From assembly GCF_003290185.1 (NCBI RefSeq), contig NZ_QNFY01000006.1, positions 186,001 through 250,000 on the forward strand: a DNA stretch of 64,000 nucleotides. Reading direction: 5' to 3'. The translations under genes and the position numbers were made by a program. The notes under the pieces were generated by a model, which was not told the DNA's origin, made no database searches, and was given only the letters and a program-made list of their open reading frames with translations. Source of the stretch: Chryseobacterium lathyri. Its GTDB lineage: Bacteria; Bacteroidota; Bacteroidia; Flavobacteriales; Weeksellaceae. Of this stretch, positions 1 to 7,891 are shown piece after piece; positions within the stretch are counted from its first letter, which is position 1, and each line of letters starts with the position of its first letter.

Positions 1-649
1 TTTTAATAAGATCAATACCCACTTTACAAGAATATATAATTTCACTGAGGAACTTCACGACGTAGAAATCGGTGAGGGAACAAAGATCCATCGTACGGCT
101 GTTATCGGAAATAATGTTGTGATCGGAAAAAATACTTTAATTTTTCCAAACGTTGTTATTGGAGACAGAACGGTAATTGGTGATAATGTTGTCATTCAGT
201 CAAACACGGTTTTAGGAGGTGATGCATTTTATTACAGAAAGCTGAATGGAAATTTTGACCGTCTTATTTCGGTTGGAAATGTAGTCATCGAAAACAATGT
301 AGAAATTGGAAATGGTTGTACGATAGACAGAGGTGTTACGGATTCTACCGTAATCGGGGAGGGTTCTGTTTTAGATAACCAGATTCAGATAGGACACGAC
401 ACCGTTATCGGAAAAAAATGTCTCATTGCATCACAGGTGGGAATTGCAGGCTGTTGTGTCATAGGAGATGAAGTAACACTTTGGGGACAGGTAGGCATCG
501 CTTCCGGAAATAAAATTGAAAGCGGATCTGTCATTCTTGGTAAAACAGGAGTCAACAGAGATCTTAAAAAAGGAACCTATATTGGGATGTTTGCAGAAGA
601 TTTCAAAGGCTATTTGAAAAAAGAAGTAAAGCTGAGAAATCTCAAATAA
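1..649 (+). CDS. LpxD-like hexapeptide-repeat acyltransferase (5' partial)
   Basis: The reading frame is open from base 2, so the N-terminus lies outside the window. The visible protein is a run of isoleucine/valine-rich hexapeptide repeats (pattern [IV]Gxxxx, such as [13 protein letters not shown]), the mark of a left-handed beta-helix, followed by a short basic C-terminus. The insertion around [14 protein letters not shown] and the later IDRG and GHDTVIG stretches match UDP-3-O-(3-hydroxyacyl)glucosamine N-acyltransferase (LpxD) of lipid A synthesis; the GHD histidine is at the place of the LpxD catalytic base. Flavobacteria carry an additional LpxD paralogue beside sucD, so this may not be the housekeeping LpxD. 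The lipid A step is family knowledge; paralogue status is inference. Confidence 0.75.
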   Translation, partial: FNKINTHFTRIYNFTEELHDVEIGEGTKIHRTAVIGNNVVIGKNTLIFPNVVIGDRTVIGDNVVIQSNTVLGGDAFYYRKLNGNFDRLISVGNVVIENNVEIGNGCTIDRGVTDSTVIGEGSVLDNQIQIGHDTVIGKKCLIASQVGIAGCCVIGDEVTLWGQVGIASGNKIESGSVILGKTGVNRDLKKGTYIGMFAEDFKGYLKKEVKLRNLK

Positions 650-664
650 ACTATTCACTTGGTT

Positions 665-697
665 TTGTCTAAAATCAAAGAAAAATAAGTAAATTTG
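665..697 (+). promoter_or_regulatory. Bacteroidota-type promoter for sucD
   Basis: TTG at 665-667, a 22-base spacer and TAAATTTG at 690-697 fit the Flavobacterium consensus TTG-N(17-23)-TAnnTTTG. It lies 43 bases upstream of the sucD start, giving a short leader. Confidence 0.6.
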
Positions 698-740
698 TGA
701 GCATTAATAAAATATTTAAATAAATTAAAACATCAATAAA

Positions 741-1613
741 ATGTCAATTTTAGTAAACAAAGATTCTAAAGTAATTGTACAAGGATTTACAGGGAACGAA
801 GGTACTTTCCATGCGGGCCAGATGATTGAATACGGAACCAATGTAGTGGGAGGAGTTACTCCGGGAAAAGGAGGATCTGAGCATTTAGGAAAGCCTGTAT
901 TCAATACAGTAGCTGATGCCGTTCAAAAAGCTGGAGCCAATGTAAGTATCATTTTCGTACCACCTGCATTCGCTGCTGATGCGATCATGGAGGCTGCTGA
1001 GGCAGGTATCAAAGTTATCGTATGTATTACTGAAGGTATTCCTGTAGCGGATATGGTGAAAGTAAAATCTTACATCGCTGACAGAGACTGCAGATTAATC
1101 GGTCCAAACTGTCCGGGAATCATTACTTCTGAAGAAGCTAAAATTGGTATTATGCCAGGATTCGTTTTCAAAAAAGGTAAAGTAGGTATCGTTTCAAAAT
1201 CAGGTACTCTTACTTACGAAGCTGCTGATCAGGTTGTAAAAGCTGGTTACGGTGTTTCTACAGCAATCGGTATTGGTGGTGACCCAATCATTGGTACTAC
1301 TACAAGAGAAGCTTTGGAACTATTCATTAATGACCCTGAAACTGAAGCGGTAGTAATGATCGGTGAGATTGGTGGTGGATTGGAAGCTGAAGCTGCAAGA
1401 TGGTATAAAGCCAGCGGATCTACTAAGCCGGTTGTAGGATTTATTGCCGGACAGACCGCTCCTAAAGGAAGAACTATGGGACATGCTGGTGCTATTGTAG
1501 GTGGTGATGAAGATACTGCTCAGGCAAAAATGCAGATTATGAGAGAAAACGGAATCAACGTTGTAGATTCTCCTGCAGATATCGGTGTTACAGTTGCTAA
1601 AGTTCTAGGATAA
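741..1613 (+). CDS. sucD: Succinate--CoA ligase, alpha subunit
   Basis: This 290-residue protein is full length for SucD. It has the N-terminal CoA-binding Rossmann domain ([19 protein letters not shown], then [10 protein letters not shown]) and the C-terminal ligase domain with GHAGAIVGG, whose histidine (about residue 248) is the phosphohistidine of the reaction. The enzyme converts succinyl-CoA, NDP and phosphate to succinate, CoA and NTP in the TCA cycle, together with SucC, which is not in this window. The barrel protein gene starts 20 bases after the stop, so the two may share a transcript. The succinate product links to the succinate dehydrogenase genes at 55-58 kb only by pathway. Confidence 0.97.
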   Translation: MSILVNKDSKVIVQGFTGNEGTFHAGQMIEYGTNVVGGVTPGKGGSEHLGKPVFNTVADAVQKAGANVSIIFVPPAFAADAIMEAAEAGIKVIVCITEGIPVADMVKVKSYIADRDCRLIGPNCPGIITSEEAKIGIMPGFVFKKGKVGIVSKSGTLTYEAADQVVKAGYGVSTAIGIGGDPIIGTTTREALELFINDPETEAVVMIGEIGGGLEAEAARWYKASGSTKPVVGFIAGQTAPKGRTMGHAGAIVGGDEDTAQAKMQIMRENGINVVDSPADIGVTVAKVLG

Positions 1614-1633
1614 GACATACAAAAACAAAACAT

Positions 1634-2302
1634 ATGAAAAAACTTTTATTAACCTCAGCATTGGCCCTTTCAACTCTGTCGTTTGCCCAAATTGATTTTG
1701 CAAATACAAGATTTGGTGTCACGGCAGGAGGTAATTACTCCAGAGTAAGAAATGCCCATAACCCTTCTGGTCCAAGATTCGCATTCCAGGGTGGAGCTTT
1801 AGCTCTTATCCCCGTAGGAAAAGCTAACCAGTTCTTTATACAGCCCGAAGTCGTGTATTACGGTGCAGGAGAAACCGGAAAAGATAAAGATGCTAAAGGA
1901 AAAGATGGTTATGATGCAGTATATGGTAACAATTATCTGAGCGTACCTATCTATTTTAAAGGATATTTTTCTGAAGCAGAATCAGAATTCTTTGGAATGA
2001 TAGGGCCAAGATTTAACTTTTTGATGAGTCAGAATGTTAAAAATGCTCCTATAAGCAGACCATATTATGATCCGGATGTTACCGATCCTCTATATCCGTC
2101 AGTAAGTGGAAAAGCATCAAGCTTTAACCTTGCTTTAGGATTAGGAGTTGGTTATAGCTATAAAAGACAGCTGGAAGTAGCTCTTAAATATGACTTAGGT
2201 CTTTCAGATACTTATCCTGATCTTGCAAAAGAAAAAGGAGGTTCTGATAAGAAAAAGTCCGAGCAGGTGATCAGCCTTAGCTTAAGCTATATCTTCAAAT
2301 AG
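1634..2302 (+). CDS. Outer-membrane beta-barrel protein (PorT-like family)
   Basis: The 222-residue protein begins with a clear signal peptide (MKKLLLTSALALSTLSFAQ, cleavage after AQ). The rest alternates polar and hydrophobic/aromatic residues in short strands (RFGVTAGGNYSRV, LSVPIYFKGYF, LGLGVGYSYKRQLEVALKYDLGL) and ends VISLSLSYIFK, a C-terminal strand with terminal aromatic typical of outer-membrane barrels. The build fits the small OMP_b-brl_2/PorT-like group widespread in Bacteroidota. The function is unknown. It sits 20 bases after sucD and ends at a strong terminator. Confidence 0.8.
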   Translation: MKKLLLTSALALSTLSFAQIDFANTRFGVTAGGNYSRVRNAHNPSGPRFAFQGGALALIPVGKANQFFIQPEVVYYGAGETGKDKDAKGKDGYDAVYGNNYLSVPIYFKGYFSEAESEFFGMIGPRFNFLMSQNVKNAPISRPYYDPDVTDPLYPSVSGKASSFNLALGLGVGYSYKRQLEVALKYDLGLSDTYPDLAKEKGGSDKKKSEQVISLSLSYIFK

Positions 2303-2324
2303 AATAACTCGTTATTCAATGATA

Positions 2325-2358
2325 AAAAATCCCGGAAATTTTAATTTCCGGGATTTTT
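2325..2358 (+). terminator. Intrinsic terminator after the barrel gene
   Basis: A 16-base perfect inverted repeat (2325-2340 with 2343-2358) with core ATCCCGGAAATT ends in a T tract. It closes the sucD/barrel unit; the A-rich left arm could also serve the opposite strand. Confidence 0.85.
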
Positions 2359-2474
2359 GTTTTTAATAGAAGTATAAAGTTGGAAAAGAAAAGTTATTAA
2401 GAATACCACGAACAACCGGAATCACTTCCGGTAAACTTCCATCTTCCTTCTTCAGACTTCCATCTATGAGTTTA

Positions 2475-3785
2475 TTAACCTCTGATCCACTTCCAGATCT
2501 CCTTTAAAGTCGCTTTATTCCCATACATCAAAATCCCTACACGATAGATTTTTCCGGCAAGGAATATCATAAGAATGGTAGTTCCCAGCAATAATACAAT
2601 AGACAAAGCAATCTGCCACGCAGGAACGCCGAAAGGTATTCTCGCAATCATGGCAACCGGAGAGGTAAACGGGATAATAGACAGCCAGAAGCCCAACGGA
2701 CCGTCAGGATTGTTCATCAGGGAAAAGCTGCCATACATTCCTAAGGTAAGCGGTAAAATAGCAAATAAGGTGAACTGCTGGGTCTCAGTTTCATTATCTA
2801 CTGCAGAGCCAATGGCTGCATAAATGGAACTGTAAAAAATATATCCCAAAAGAAAAAATACGATGAATACAAAAATGATCAGTGGGAAATTCAGTTCCAG
2901 TAAACTGTGTGAAACCTGTGTTGCGATCTGGGCAATATCCAGCTTACTGGCAATCTCCTCATTGCCTCCCGGAATGTTCTTTTGGAAAGAAGAAAATCCG
3001 GTATTTAAAACCAATGCACCTATAACAGACATGGAGATCCAGATCAGGAACTGCGTCAAAGCAACCAGTGTTACCCCTAATATCTTACCCATCATCAGCT
3101 CAAACGGCTTCACAGATGAAATAATGATCTCTACCACACGGTTGTTTTTCTCCTCAAGAACGCTTCTCATAACCCTTACTCCATAGATAATAATGAACAT
3201 GAAAGTTACATACATCAAAAGGATGCTTAGACCACTTTTTACCCCAAAAGCAAGATCAGAATCTTCCTTATTGTTATCAGAAACATTAATGGTTTTTAAA
3301 GTAAAACCTTTGTCAAGGCTGTTCAGTTGGGCTTCTTCAATACCGAGCTGCTTGATTTTTTCCTTTTTGATCACATCCGTAATATCAGAAACGATCTTCT
3401 GTTTCGTATCAAGGCCCATTTTGACATTGACGATGAGTCTTGTACTATTTTCAAGTCCGGTATAGTCATGATCTTTCAATTCGGGAAGGATCAGGATGCC
3501 ATCCAGAGATTCATTATCCTTCAGGTTATTGATCTTAGCTTTCTCATCCGCTGCAGAAACAAATACATAATTCAGCTTATCATTAGATTTTAGCTGGCCT
3601 TTGAAAAGCCCGCTTTTATCCACAACCTCAATAATGCTGTGGGATTCGTTGGCTTTAAACATTAATCCGATCACTGCTCCAAACCCAACCAATAAAAGAG
3701 GAGCCAGCAATGTTAATATAATGAAGGATTTTTTCTTAACCTGCGTAAGAAACTCCCTTTTTGTAATTAAAAAAATATTGTTCAT
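2475..3785 (-). CDS. ABC transporter permease (NatB/ABC-2 type)
   Basis: The 436-residue membrane protein has one N-terminal transmembrane helix (about residues 20-45), a large extracytoplasmic region of about 150 residues, and five or six helices in the C-terminal half. This is the ABC2_membrane_3/NatB layout. The segment EEKNNRVVEIIISSVKPFELMMGKI is diagnostic of the family. It lies 6 bases downstream of the ATPase gene on the same strand, so both subunits are translated from one message. NatAB homologues export Na+ or lipophilic compounds; the substrate here cannot be read from sequence. Confidence 0.88.
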   Translation of the reverse strand: MNNIFLITKREFLTQVKKKSFIILTLLAPLLLVGFGAVIGLMFKANESHSIIEVVDKSGLFKGQLKSNDKLNYVFVSAADEKAKINNLKDNESLDGILILPELKDHDYTGLENSTRLIVNVKMGLDTKQKIVSDITDVIKKEKIKQLGIEEAQLNSLDKGFTLKTINVSDNNKEDSDLAFGVKSGLSILLMYVTFMFIIIYGVRVMRSVLEEKNNRVVEIIISSVKPFELMMGKILGVTLVALTQFLIWISMSVIGALVLNTGFSSFQKNIPGGNEEIASKLDIAQIATQVSHSLLELNFPLIIFVFIVFFLLGYIFYSSIYAAIGSAVDNETETQQFTLFAILPLTLGMYGSFSLMNNPDGPLGFWLSIIPFTSPVAMIARIPFGVPAWQIALSIVLLLGTTILMIFLAGKIYRVGILMYGNKATLKEIWKWIRG

Positions 3786-3791
3786 AAAAAA

Positions 3792-4703
3792 TTAAGAATG
3801 GTTACTTACAGCATTAATAAACACTTCATTCATGCTCGGAATTCTTTCGTCGAATGATCTTACTTTTCCTACGTTGACAAGGTCCAGAAGAATATCATTC
3901 TGCCTGCTTTCATTTTTCAGATCGAAAGAAATCATATTGTTTTCATTAGAGAAATTAAAAATATCATAGCTGTTTTTGAAATTCTCAAATTTTATTTCAT
4001 CTACTTCAGAAAGAGTGACTCCAAAAATATTCTTCTTAAATTTTTCTCTTACATCAAAAACTCTTCCGTCAATAATCTTTTTAGAATTGTTGATCAGCGC
4101 TACGTAATCACACATTTCTTCAACACTTTCCATTCTGTGGGTAGAAAGAATGATCGTAGTTCCATTATTTTTAAGATCAATGATCTGGTCTTTAATTAAG
4201 TTGGCATTTACCGGATCAAAACCTGAAAAGGGCTCATCAAGGATCAGAAGATGCGGGCGGTGAAGAACCGTAACTACAAACTGGATCTTCTGTGCCATCC
4301 CTTTCGAAAGTTCCGAAAGTTTCTTTTTCCACCACTGGTCGATGTTCAGTTTTTCAAACCACTTCTTGGCTTCGTTCAGAGCATCATTCTTACTCATTCC
4401 TTTCAGTTCCCCGAAATAAAGGATCTGATCGCCCACGCTCATGTTCTTATACAGTCCTCTTTCTTCAGGCATATAACCAATGTCTCTGATGTGGCTGGGA
4501 TTAAGCTTATTTCCATTAATGAATACATCTCCGGAATCGGCTTGGGTAATTTGATTGATAATACGGATGAAGGAAGTTTTTCCCGCTCCATTCGGGCCTA
4601 GAAGACCATAAATACTGCCTTGTGGTACATGGATGCTGAAATCATCCAATGCTACTTTCTTCCCGGCACTATAGGTCTTTCTGATATGTTCAGCTTTAAG
4701 CAT
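3792..4703 (-). CDS. ABC transporter ATP-binding protein (NatA type)
   Basis: This 303-residue ATPase has Walker A GPNGAGKTS, a signature LSKGMAQK in place of the classical LSGGQ, Walker B LLILDEPFSGFD and the switch histidine in LSTHRME. About 85 residues after the ATPase core form the C-terminal domain (DUF4162-like) seen in NatA-type exporters. It is the first gene of a two-gene operon with the permease at 2475-3785. The signature variant is common in NatA relatives, so activity is expected. Confidence 0.9.
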   Translation of the reverse strand: MLKAEHIRKTYSAGKKVALDDFSIHVPQGSIYGLLGPNGAGKTSFIRIINQITQADSGDVFINGNKLNPSHIRDIGYMPEERGLYKNMSVGDQILYFGELKGMSKNDALNEAKKWFEKLNIDQWWKKKLSELSKGMAQKIQFVVTVLHRPHLLILDEPFSGFDPVNANLIKDQIIDLKNNGTTIILSTHRMESVEEMCDYVALINNSKKIIDGRVFDVREKFKKNIFGVTLSEVDEIKFENFKNSYDIFNFSNENNMISFDLKNESRQNDILLDLVNVGKVRSFDERIPSMNEVFINAVSNHS

Positions 4704-4779
4704 TAAATTGTTTTTAACAATGAGTATAAAAAGTCCTTAAAGTTACGGAAATATTAAGGCAGAACTGATGCAAAAGAAA

Positions 4780-4803
4780 AAATCCTGATGATTATCAGGA
4801 TTT
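4780..4803 (-). terminator. Intrinsic terminator of the T9SS-domain gene
   Basis: AAATCCTGAT (4780-4789) pairs with ATCAGGATTT (4794-4803) around a 4-base loop, and the minus strand continues into a T-rich tract. It separates the T9SS-domain gene from the ABC operon on the same strand. Confidence 0.75.
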
Positions 4804-4807
4804 AATT

Positions 4808-5158
4808 TTATTGTTTTACAATTTGAGTAACCTTTTGGGTATTATCGCTTAAAATATAGCGAATCAGATATTTCCCGGGTTTCAGTTTTTCAATATTGAT
4901 TTCTCCGGAATTCATGTTGACAGAGTAATTGGCTACCTGCGTTCCTAAAATTGAATAAAAGGTAACACTCTTGATCTTTAATGCAGAATCTTTTGCTTTG
5001 ATCAAAAGGAAATCTTTTGCAGGATTTGGATATGCTACCAATACACCGTCATCAGACTTCTGTGTGATGGAACCCGGCTCTCTCAGCTGTGCCTGCATAT
5101 TGTTGGAAAAACCAACGAAAGCGCCCGTAAATAGAAATAAAAGTAAAAGTTTTTTCAT
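4808..5158 (-). CDS. Minimal secreted protein: signal peptide plus T9SS type A sorting domain
   Basis: I place the start at 5158 (MKKLLLLFLFTGAFVGF), because a longer in-frame extension would run into hemB and its promoter. The product is 116 residues: a signal peptide of about 24 residues, a short linker, and then a whole type A T9SS sorting domain (VAYPNPAKDFLLIKAK, then SVTFYSILGTQV, LKPGKYLIRY and a basic C-terminus). No cargo domain lies between them. T9SS domains of this type direct export across the outer membrane and are normally cut off by the PorU sortase. A role as a surface peptide or sortase substrate is inference. Confidence 0.8.
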   Translation of the reverse strand: MKKLLLLFLFTGAFVGFSNNMQAQLREPGSITQKSDDGVLVAYPNPAKDFLLIKAKDSALKIKSVTFYSILGTQVANYSVNMNSGEINIEKLKPGKYLIRYILSDNTQKVTQIVKQ

Positions 5159-5187
5159 CAAATTATAATTTCTCGAATGTATTAAAA

Positions 5188-5218
5188 CAAAAATAAACAA
5201 TTCTACAATTCTATACAA
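5188..5218 (-). promoter_or_regulatory. Promoter for the T9SS-domain gene
   Basis: On the minus strand TTG (complement of 5216-5218), a 20-base spacer and TATTTTTG (complement of 5188-5195) match the Bacteroidota consensus. It lies 30 bases upstream of the start at 5158 and back to back with the hemB upstream region, which has its own possible -7 box TAAATTTG at 5241-5248. Confidence 0.55.
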
Positions 5219-5276
5219 TAGTTTTTTATATAAGTTGTAGTAAATTTGTAGAAACTTATTCAAAAAGTATTCCAAA

Positions 5277-6266
5277 ATGATACATTCAAGAAATAGAAGA
5301 CTTAGAGTTAATGAATCTATCAGAAGTTTAGTAAGAGAAAACATCCTTACAACTGATGATTTTGTAATGCCGATTTTCGTAATGGAGGGCGAAAACCAAC
5401 AGGAAGCGATACCGTCGATGCCGGGGATTTTCAGGAGGAGTATAGATTTAACGGTAAAAGAATGTAAAGAGTTATTTTCTTTGGGTGTAAAATCTGTCAA
5501 TCTGTACATGAAAGTGTCAGAACATTTGAAAGACAATACAGGAAAAGAAGCCTGGAACAAAGACGGGCTGATGCAGCAGACGATCAAAGCCATCAAAGAT
5601 GCAGTTCCGGAAATGATTGTGATGCCTGATGTTGCTTTAGATCCTTATTCGATCTACGGTCATGACGGGATTATTGAAAACGGAAAGATCGTGAATGATG
5701 CTACCAATAATGCACTGGCAAGAATGTCCGTATCTCATGCTGAAGCCGGAGCTGATATTGTGGCGCCAAGTGATATGATGGACGGAAGAGTACTGGCAAT
5801 TCGTGAAGCTTTAGAGGAAAGCGGATTTACCGATGTAGGAATCCTTAGCTATTCAGCAAAATATGCAAGCTCTTTCTATGGACCTTTCAGAAGTGCCCTG
5901 GACAGTGCCCCGAAAGATAATATGGAAATTCCGAAAGATAAAAAGACCTACCAGATGGATTTCCACAATTCCCGTGAAGCGCTGAACGAAGTATTCAAAG
6001 ATATTGATGAAGGAGCCGATATTATCATGATCAAACCGGGACTTCCTTATCTGGACATTGTTGCTAAAGTCCGTGAAGCTATTGATCTTCCCATAGCAGT
6101 TTACAACGTGAGTGGAGAATATGCCATGGTAAAAGCAGCTGCACAGAATGGTTGGCTGGATAATGATAAAACTATTATTGAAAGCCTGACATGTTTCAAA
6201 AGAGCAGGAGCAGATATGATTTTTACTTATTTTGCGAAAGAAGCAGCAATGATTCTGAATAAATAA
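5277..6266 (+). CDS. hemB: Delta-aminolevulinic acid dehydratase (porphobilinogen synthase)
   Basis: The 329-residue protein condenses two 5-aminolevulinate molecules to porphobilinogen in heme synthesis. The catalytic lysines are in SYSAKYASSFYGPFR and MIKPGLPYLDI. The metal-site region reads DVALDPYSIYGHDG, with aspartate and alanine where zinc-type enzymes have the CxxCxC cysteines, which suggests a magnesium-dependent enzyme. It starts at the first ATG in a well-conserved N-terminus (RNRRLRVNESIRSLVRE). A perfect hairpin terminator follows. Heme made here feeds, by pathway only, the cytochrome b of SdhC and the heme oxygenase at the right end of the window. Confidence 0.96.
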   Translation: MIHSRNRRLRVNESIRSLVRENILTTDDFVMPIFVMEGENQQEAIPSMPGIFRRSIDLTVKECKELFSLGVKSVNLYMKVSEHLKDNTGKEAWNKDGLMQQTIKAIKDAVPEMIVMPDVALDPYSIYGHDGIIENGKIVNDATNNALARMSVSHAEAGADIVAPSDMMDGRVLAIREALEESGFTDVGILSYSAKYASSFYGPFRSALDSAPKDNMEIPKDKKTYQMDFHNSREALNEVFKDIDEGADIIMIKPGLPYLDIVAKVREAIDLPIAVYNVSGEYAMVKAAAQNGWLDNDKTIIESLTCFKRAGADMIFTYFAKEAAMILNK

Positions 6267-6285
6267 AATAATTACTGAACAAAAT

Positions 6286-6322
6286 AAACTGCCCCTAATT
6301 TGTATTTCAGGGGGCAGTTTTT
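6286..6322. terminator. Bidirectional intrinsic terminator between hemB and the GG-leader peptide
   Basis: AAACTGCCCC (6286-6295) pairs perfectly with GGGGCAGTTT (6311-6320). T residues follow on the plus strand and A/T-rich sequence on the other side, so it can end both convergent genes. Confidence 0.75.
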
Positions 6323-6341
6323 ATTATTGTAAGAAATACTC

Positions 6342-6530
6342 TTAGTTGTGTCCGAAGCATGTGTAATAATCGCGATCACCCGGTTGAATAGGATTTTCGC
6401 CTCCATTATCATTTACACAAACATTGGTAGGACATAAGTACCATCCAGCAGGGCAATTACCGTTGGCATCAGGAAATCTGATGCTTCCTCCGCTGATGTT
6501 CTTTAGTTCTTTTTTCGTTAACTTTTTCAT
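6342..6530 (-). CDS. Bacteriocin-like peptide with double-glycine leader
   Basis: The 62-residue product has a leader of the GG type: MKKLTKKELKNISGG, with the hydrophobic positions L4, L9 and I12 and a Gly14-Gly15 cleavage site. The predicted mature part is 47 residues with four cysteines (26, 33, 38, 58) and is rich in Gly, Asn and Pro. Leaders of this kind are cut and exported by C39-peptidase ABC transporters; none is encoded in this window. Chryseobacterium genomes contain many such short bacteriocin-like genes whose activity is mostly untested. It stands alone, upstream of the hemB terminator and downstream of the 6576-7304 gene on the same strand. Confidence 0.75.
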   Translation of the reverse strand: MKKLTKKELKNISGGSIRFPDANGNCPAGWYLCPTNVCVNDNGGENPIQPGDRDYYTCFGHN

Positions 6531-6575
6531 GAAAAATATTTTATAGGTTAGTGAAACTAAAATAGTAAAAATTTA

Positions 6576-7304
6576 TCACATGATGTTGAAATCTTTTCCT
6601 TTCGTGAATTTTGCTGCAAAAGGAGCCTGGTTTCCGGAGTATTTCAAAACAAAATGTTTCTTGGTATCCGTATTTATTTTAGCATCCACTTCTACATTCT
6701 GTGTCTGAAAACTCACCTCTAACCCCACTCCCGATTCTTTTTCAAGGAAGATTTCTACACTTTCAGCATAAAACAGGGAAGTACTTAGATAATTGAACTT
6801 AATATTCTTTCTATAGGTTTTAGATTTACTTTGTGTAAATAGAGAATAATTTTTCAGAATCTCAATTCCGGGAGAATCAATGTTGGTAACTCGGGATTTG
6901 GTTACGCCGTTTACTCTCACTGAAAAGCTTTTGGCGTTTTTAATATTTCCGTTCACCCCGATATTGAATAAAGACGGAAGCGACAGGCCGTATTCAACCA
7001 TGCTCTCTTTTGTGAATTCAAAATCAGGGATCAGTGCAGGATGCTTAGGCGTATTAATCAGCTGCTCCTTTACTGTATTAAGAGCATCCCCCGAAAACAG
7101 GTATCCGATAAGGTTGTTTCCTGTAGTTCGCCAGTTTCTCCCGTTCCATTCGAAAATCTCACAAAGGAGTGTATCTGTGGATGAATGGGGAAGAAGATCC
7201 ATATCCTGCCATTTGAAAACTTCCTTGGCATAAGGTCTTCTGTCGACAATATTAATACCCAGATCCAGCGCAAGAAGATCTGTCAGGTCTTGATTACTTT
7301 CCAT
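6576..7304 (-). CDS. Uncharacterised beta-rich protein, possibly gasdermin-like
   Basis: I do not recognise this 242-residue protein with certainty. It has no signal peptide or transmembrane helix. The first 30 residues look helical then extended (LTDLLALDLGINIVDRRPY); the middle and end consist of alternating strands (NAKSFSVRVNGVTKSRVT, FYAESVEIFLEK, GLEVSFQTQNVEVDAKI) and a short final strand-rich tail (KYSGNQAPFAAKF). The order of these elements reminds me of bacterial gasdermins, but the N-terminal lipidated cysteine of that family is absent (the only cysteine is near residue 48) and no protease gene is adjacent. It lies between the TM2 gene and the GG-leader peptide, all on the minus strand. 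Confidence 0.6.
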   Translation of the reverse strand: MESNQDLTDLLALDLGINIVDRRPYAKEVFKWQDMDLLPHSSTDTLLCEIFEWNGRNWRTTGNNLIGYLFSGDALNTVKEQLINTPKHPALIPDFEFTKESMVEYGLSLPSLFNIGVNGNIKNAKSFSVRVNGVTKSRVTNIDSPGIEILKNYSLFTQSKSKTYRKNIKFNYLSTSLFYAESVEIFLEKESGVGLEVSFQTQNVEVDAKINTDTKKHFVLKYSGNQAPFAAKFTKGKDFNIM

Positions 7305-7355
7305 ATTATTTTAATTCTTGGTTTGGTCGTATAAAATTATGAAATAAAATAATTC

Positions 7356-7655
7356 TTACAACCAGCCTTTTCTTCCGTAAACATAAGTATCATCAAACTG
7401 CTTATCGCTCATGAACAGGTATAGAATCCCTTCAATAAAAGGAATAATAGAGGCTGCTCCTAAAGTGACAATATTAAGGACAAGCTGAATTACACCTTCT
7501 TTCGTATAGCCAAGATAGAATTTATTCAACGCCAGCCAGCCTACGAGAATTCCCAGTATTGCTGCCGGAATTTTCTTTTCCGAACGGTAAGGAACATTAT
7601 TCTGCTGATTTTGATTCTGGGTACCTTCTGTTTTTGTATAACCGTAATTTTCCAT
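7356..7655 (-). CDS. TM2 domain-containing membrane protein
   Basis: The 99-residue protein has a polar, Gln/Asn-rich N-terminus (about 30 residues) followed by a TM2 domain: AAILGILVGWLALNKFYLGY, a short turn with the conserved F-Y-L-G-Y and a G, and a second helix VLNIVTLGAASIIPFIEGIL. TM2 domains are pairs of membrane helices with a DRF-like turn, here reading NKFYLG. The function of bacterial TM2 proteins is unknown. It may be the first gene of a minus-strand run with the next two genes (51 and 45 bases apart). Confidence 0.85.
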   Translation of the reverse strand: MENYGYTKTEGTQNQNQQNNVPYRSEKKIPAAILGILVGWLALNKFYLGYTKEGVIQLVLNIVTLGAASIIPFIEGILYLFMSDKQFDDTYVYGRKGWL

Positions 7656-7878
7656 TGTTAATTTATTTGTGATGAGTAAAATGATTTCTCAATACGTCGG
7701 ATAAAACCCTTAAGAGTTACAGAATAGCAGTTTAAATAATTACTTTCACTAATGTTTTCTTGCTGAGGAGATTCGGAGTTTTATAAGGCCTGACCTATAA
7801 ACAATATAAAAATTAAGATTATTCGCTTAAAAACGACAGGTACATTTCATAATCTAAAATTTGAATTCAAAAAAACTT

Positions 7879-7886
7879 TATCTTTG
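7879..7886 (+). promoter_or_regulatory. -7 box directly before lptB
   Basis: TATCTTTG, the strongest form of the Bacteroidota -7 element, ends only 5 bases before the lptB ATG. No well-spaced TTG is seen (the nearest, 7861-7863, gives a 15-base spacer). If used, the message would be almost leaderless. Confidence 0.4.
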
Positions 7887-7891
7887 CTCCT

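Noticed and set aside
5159..5596. Upstream extension of the T9SS-domain gene to 5596
   Set aside because: It would overlap the start of hemB and the divergent promoter region and would place the signal peptide in the middle of the protein; the ATG at 5158 gives a normal signal peptide.
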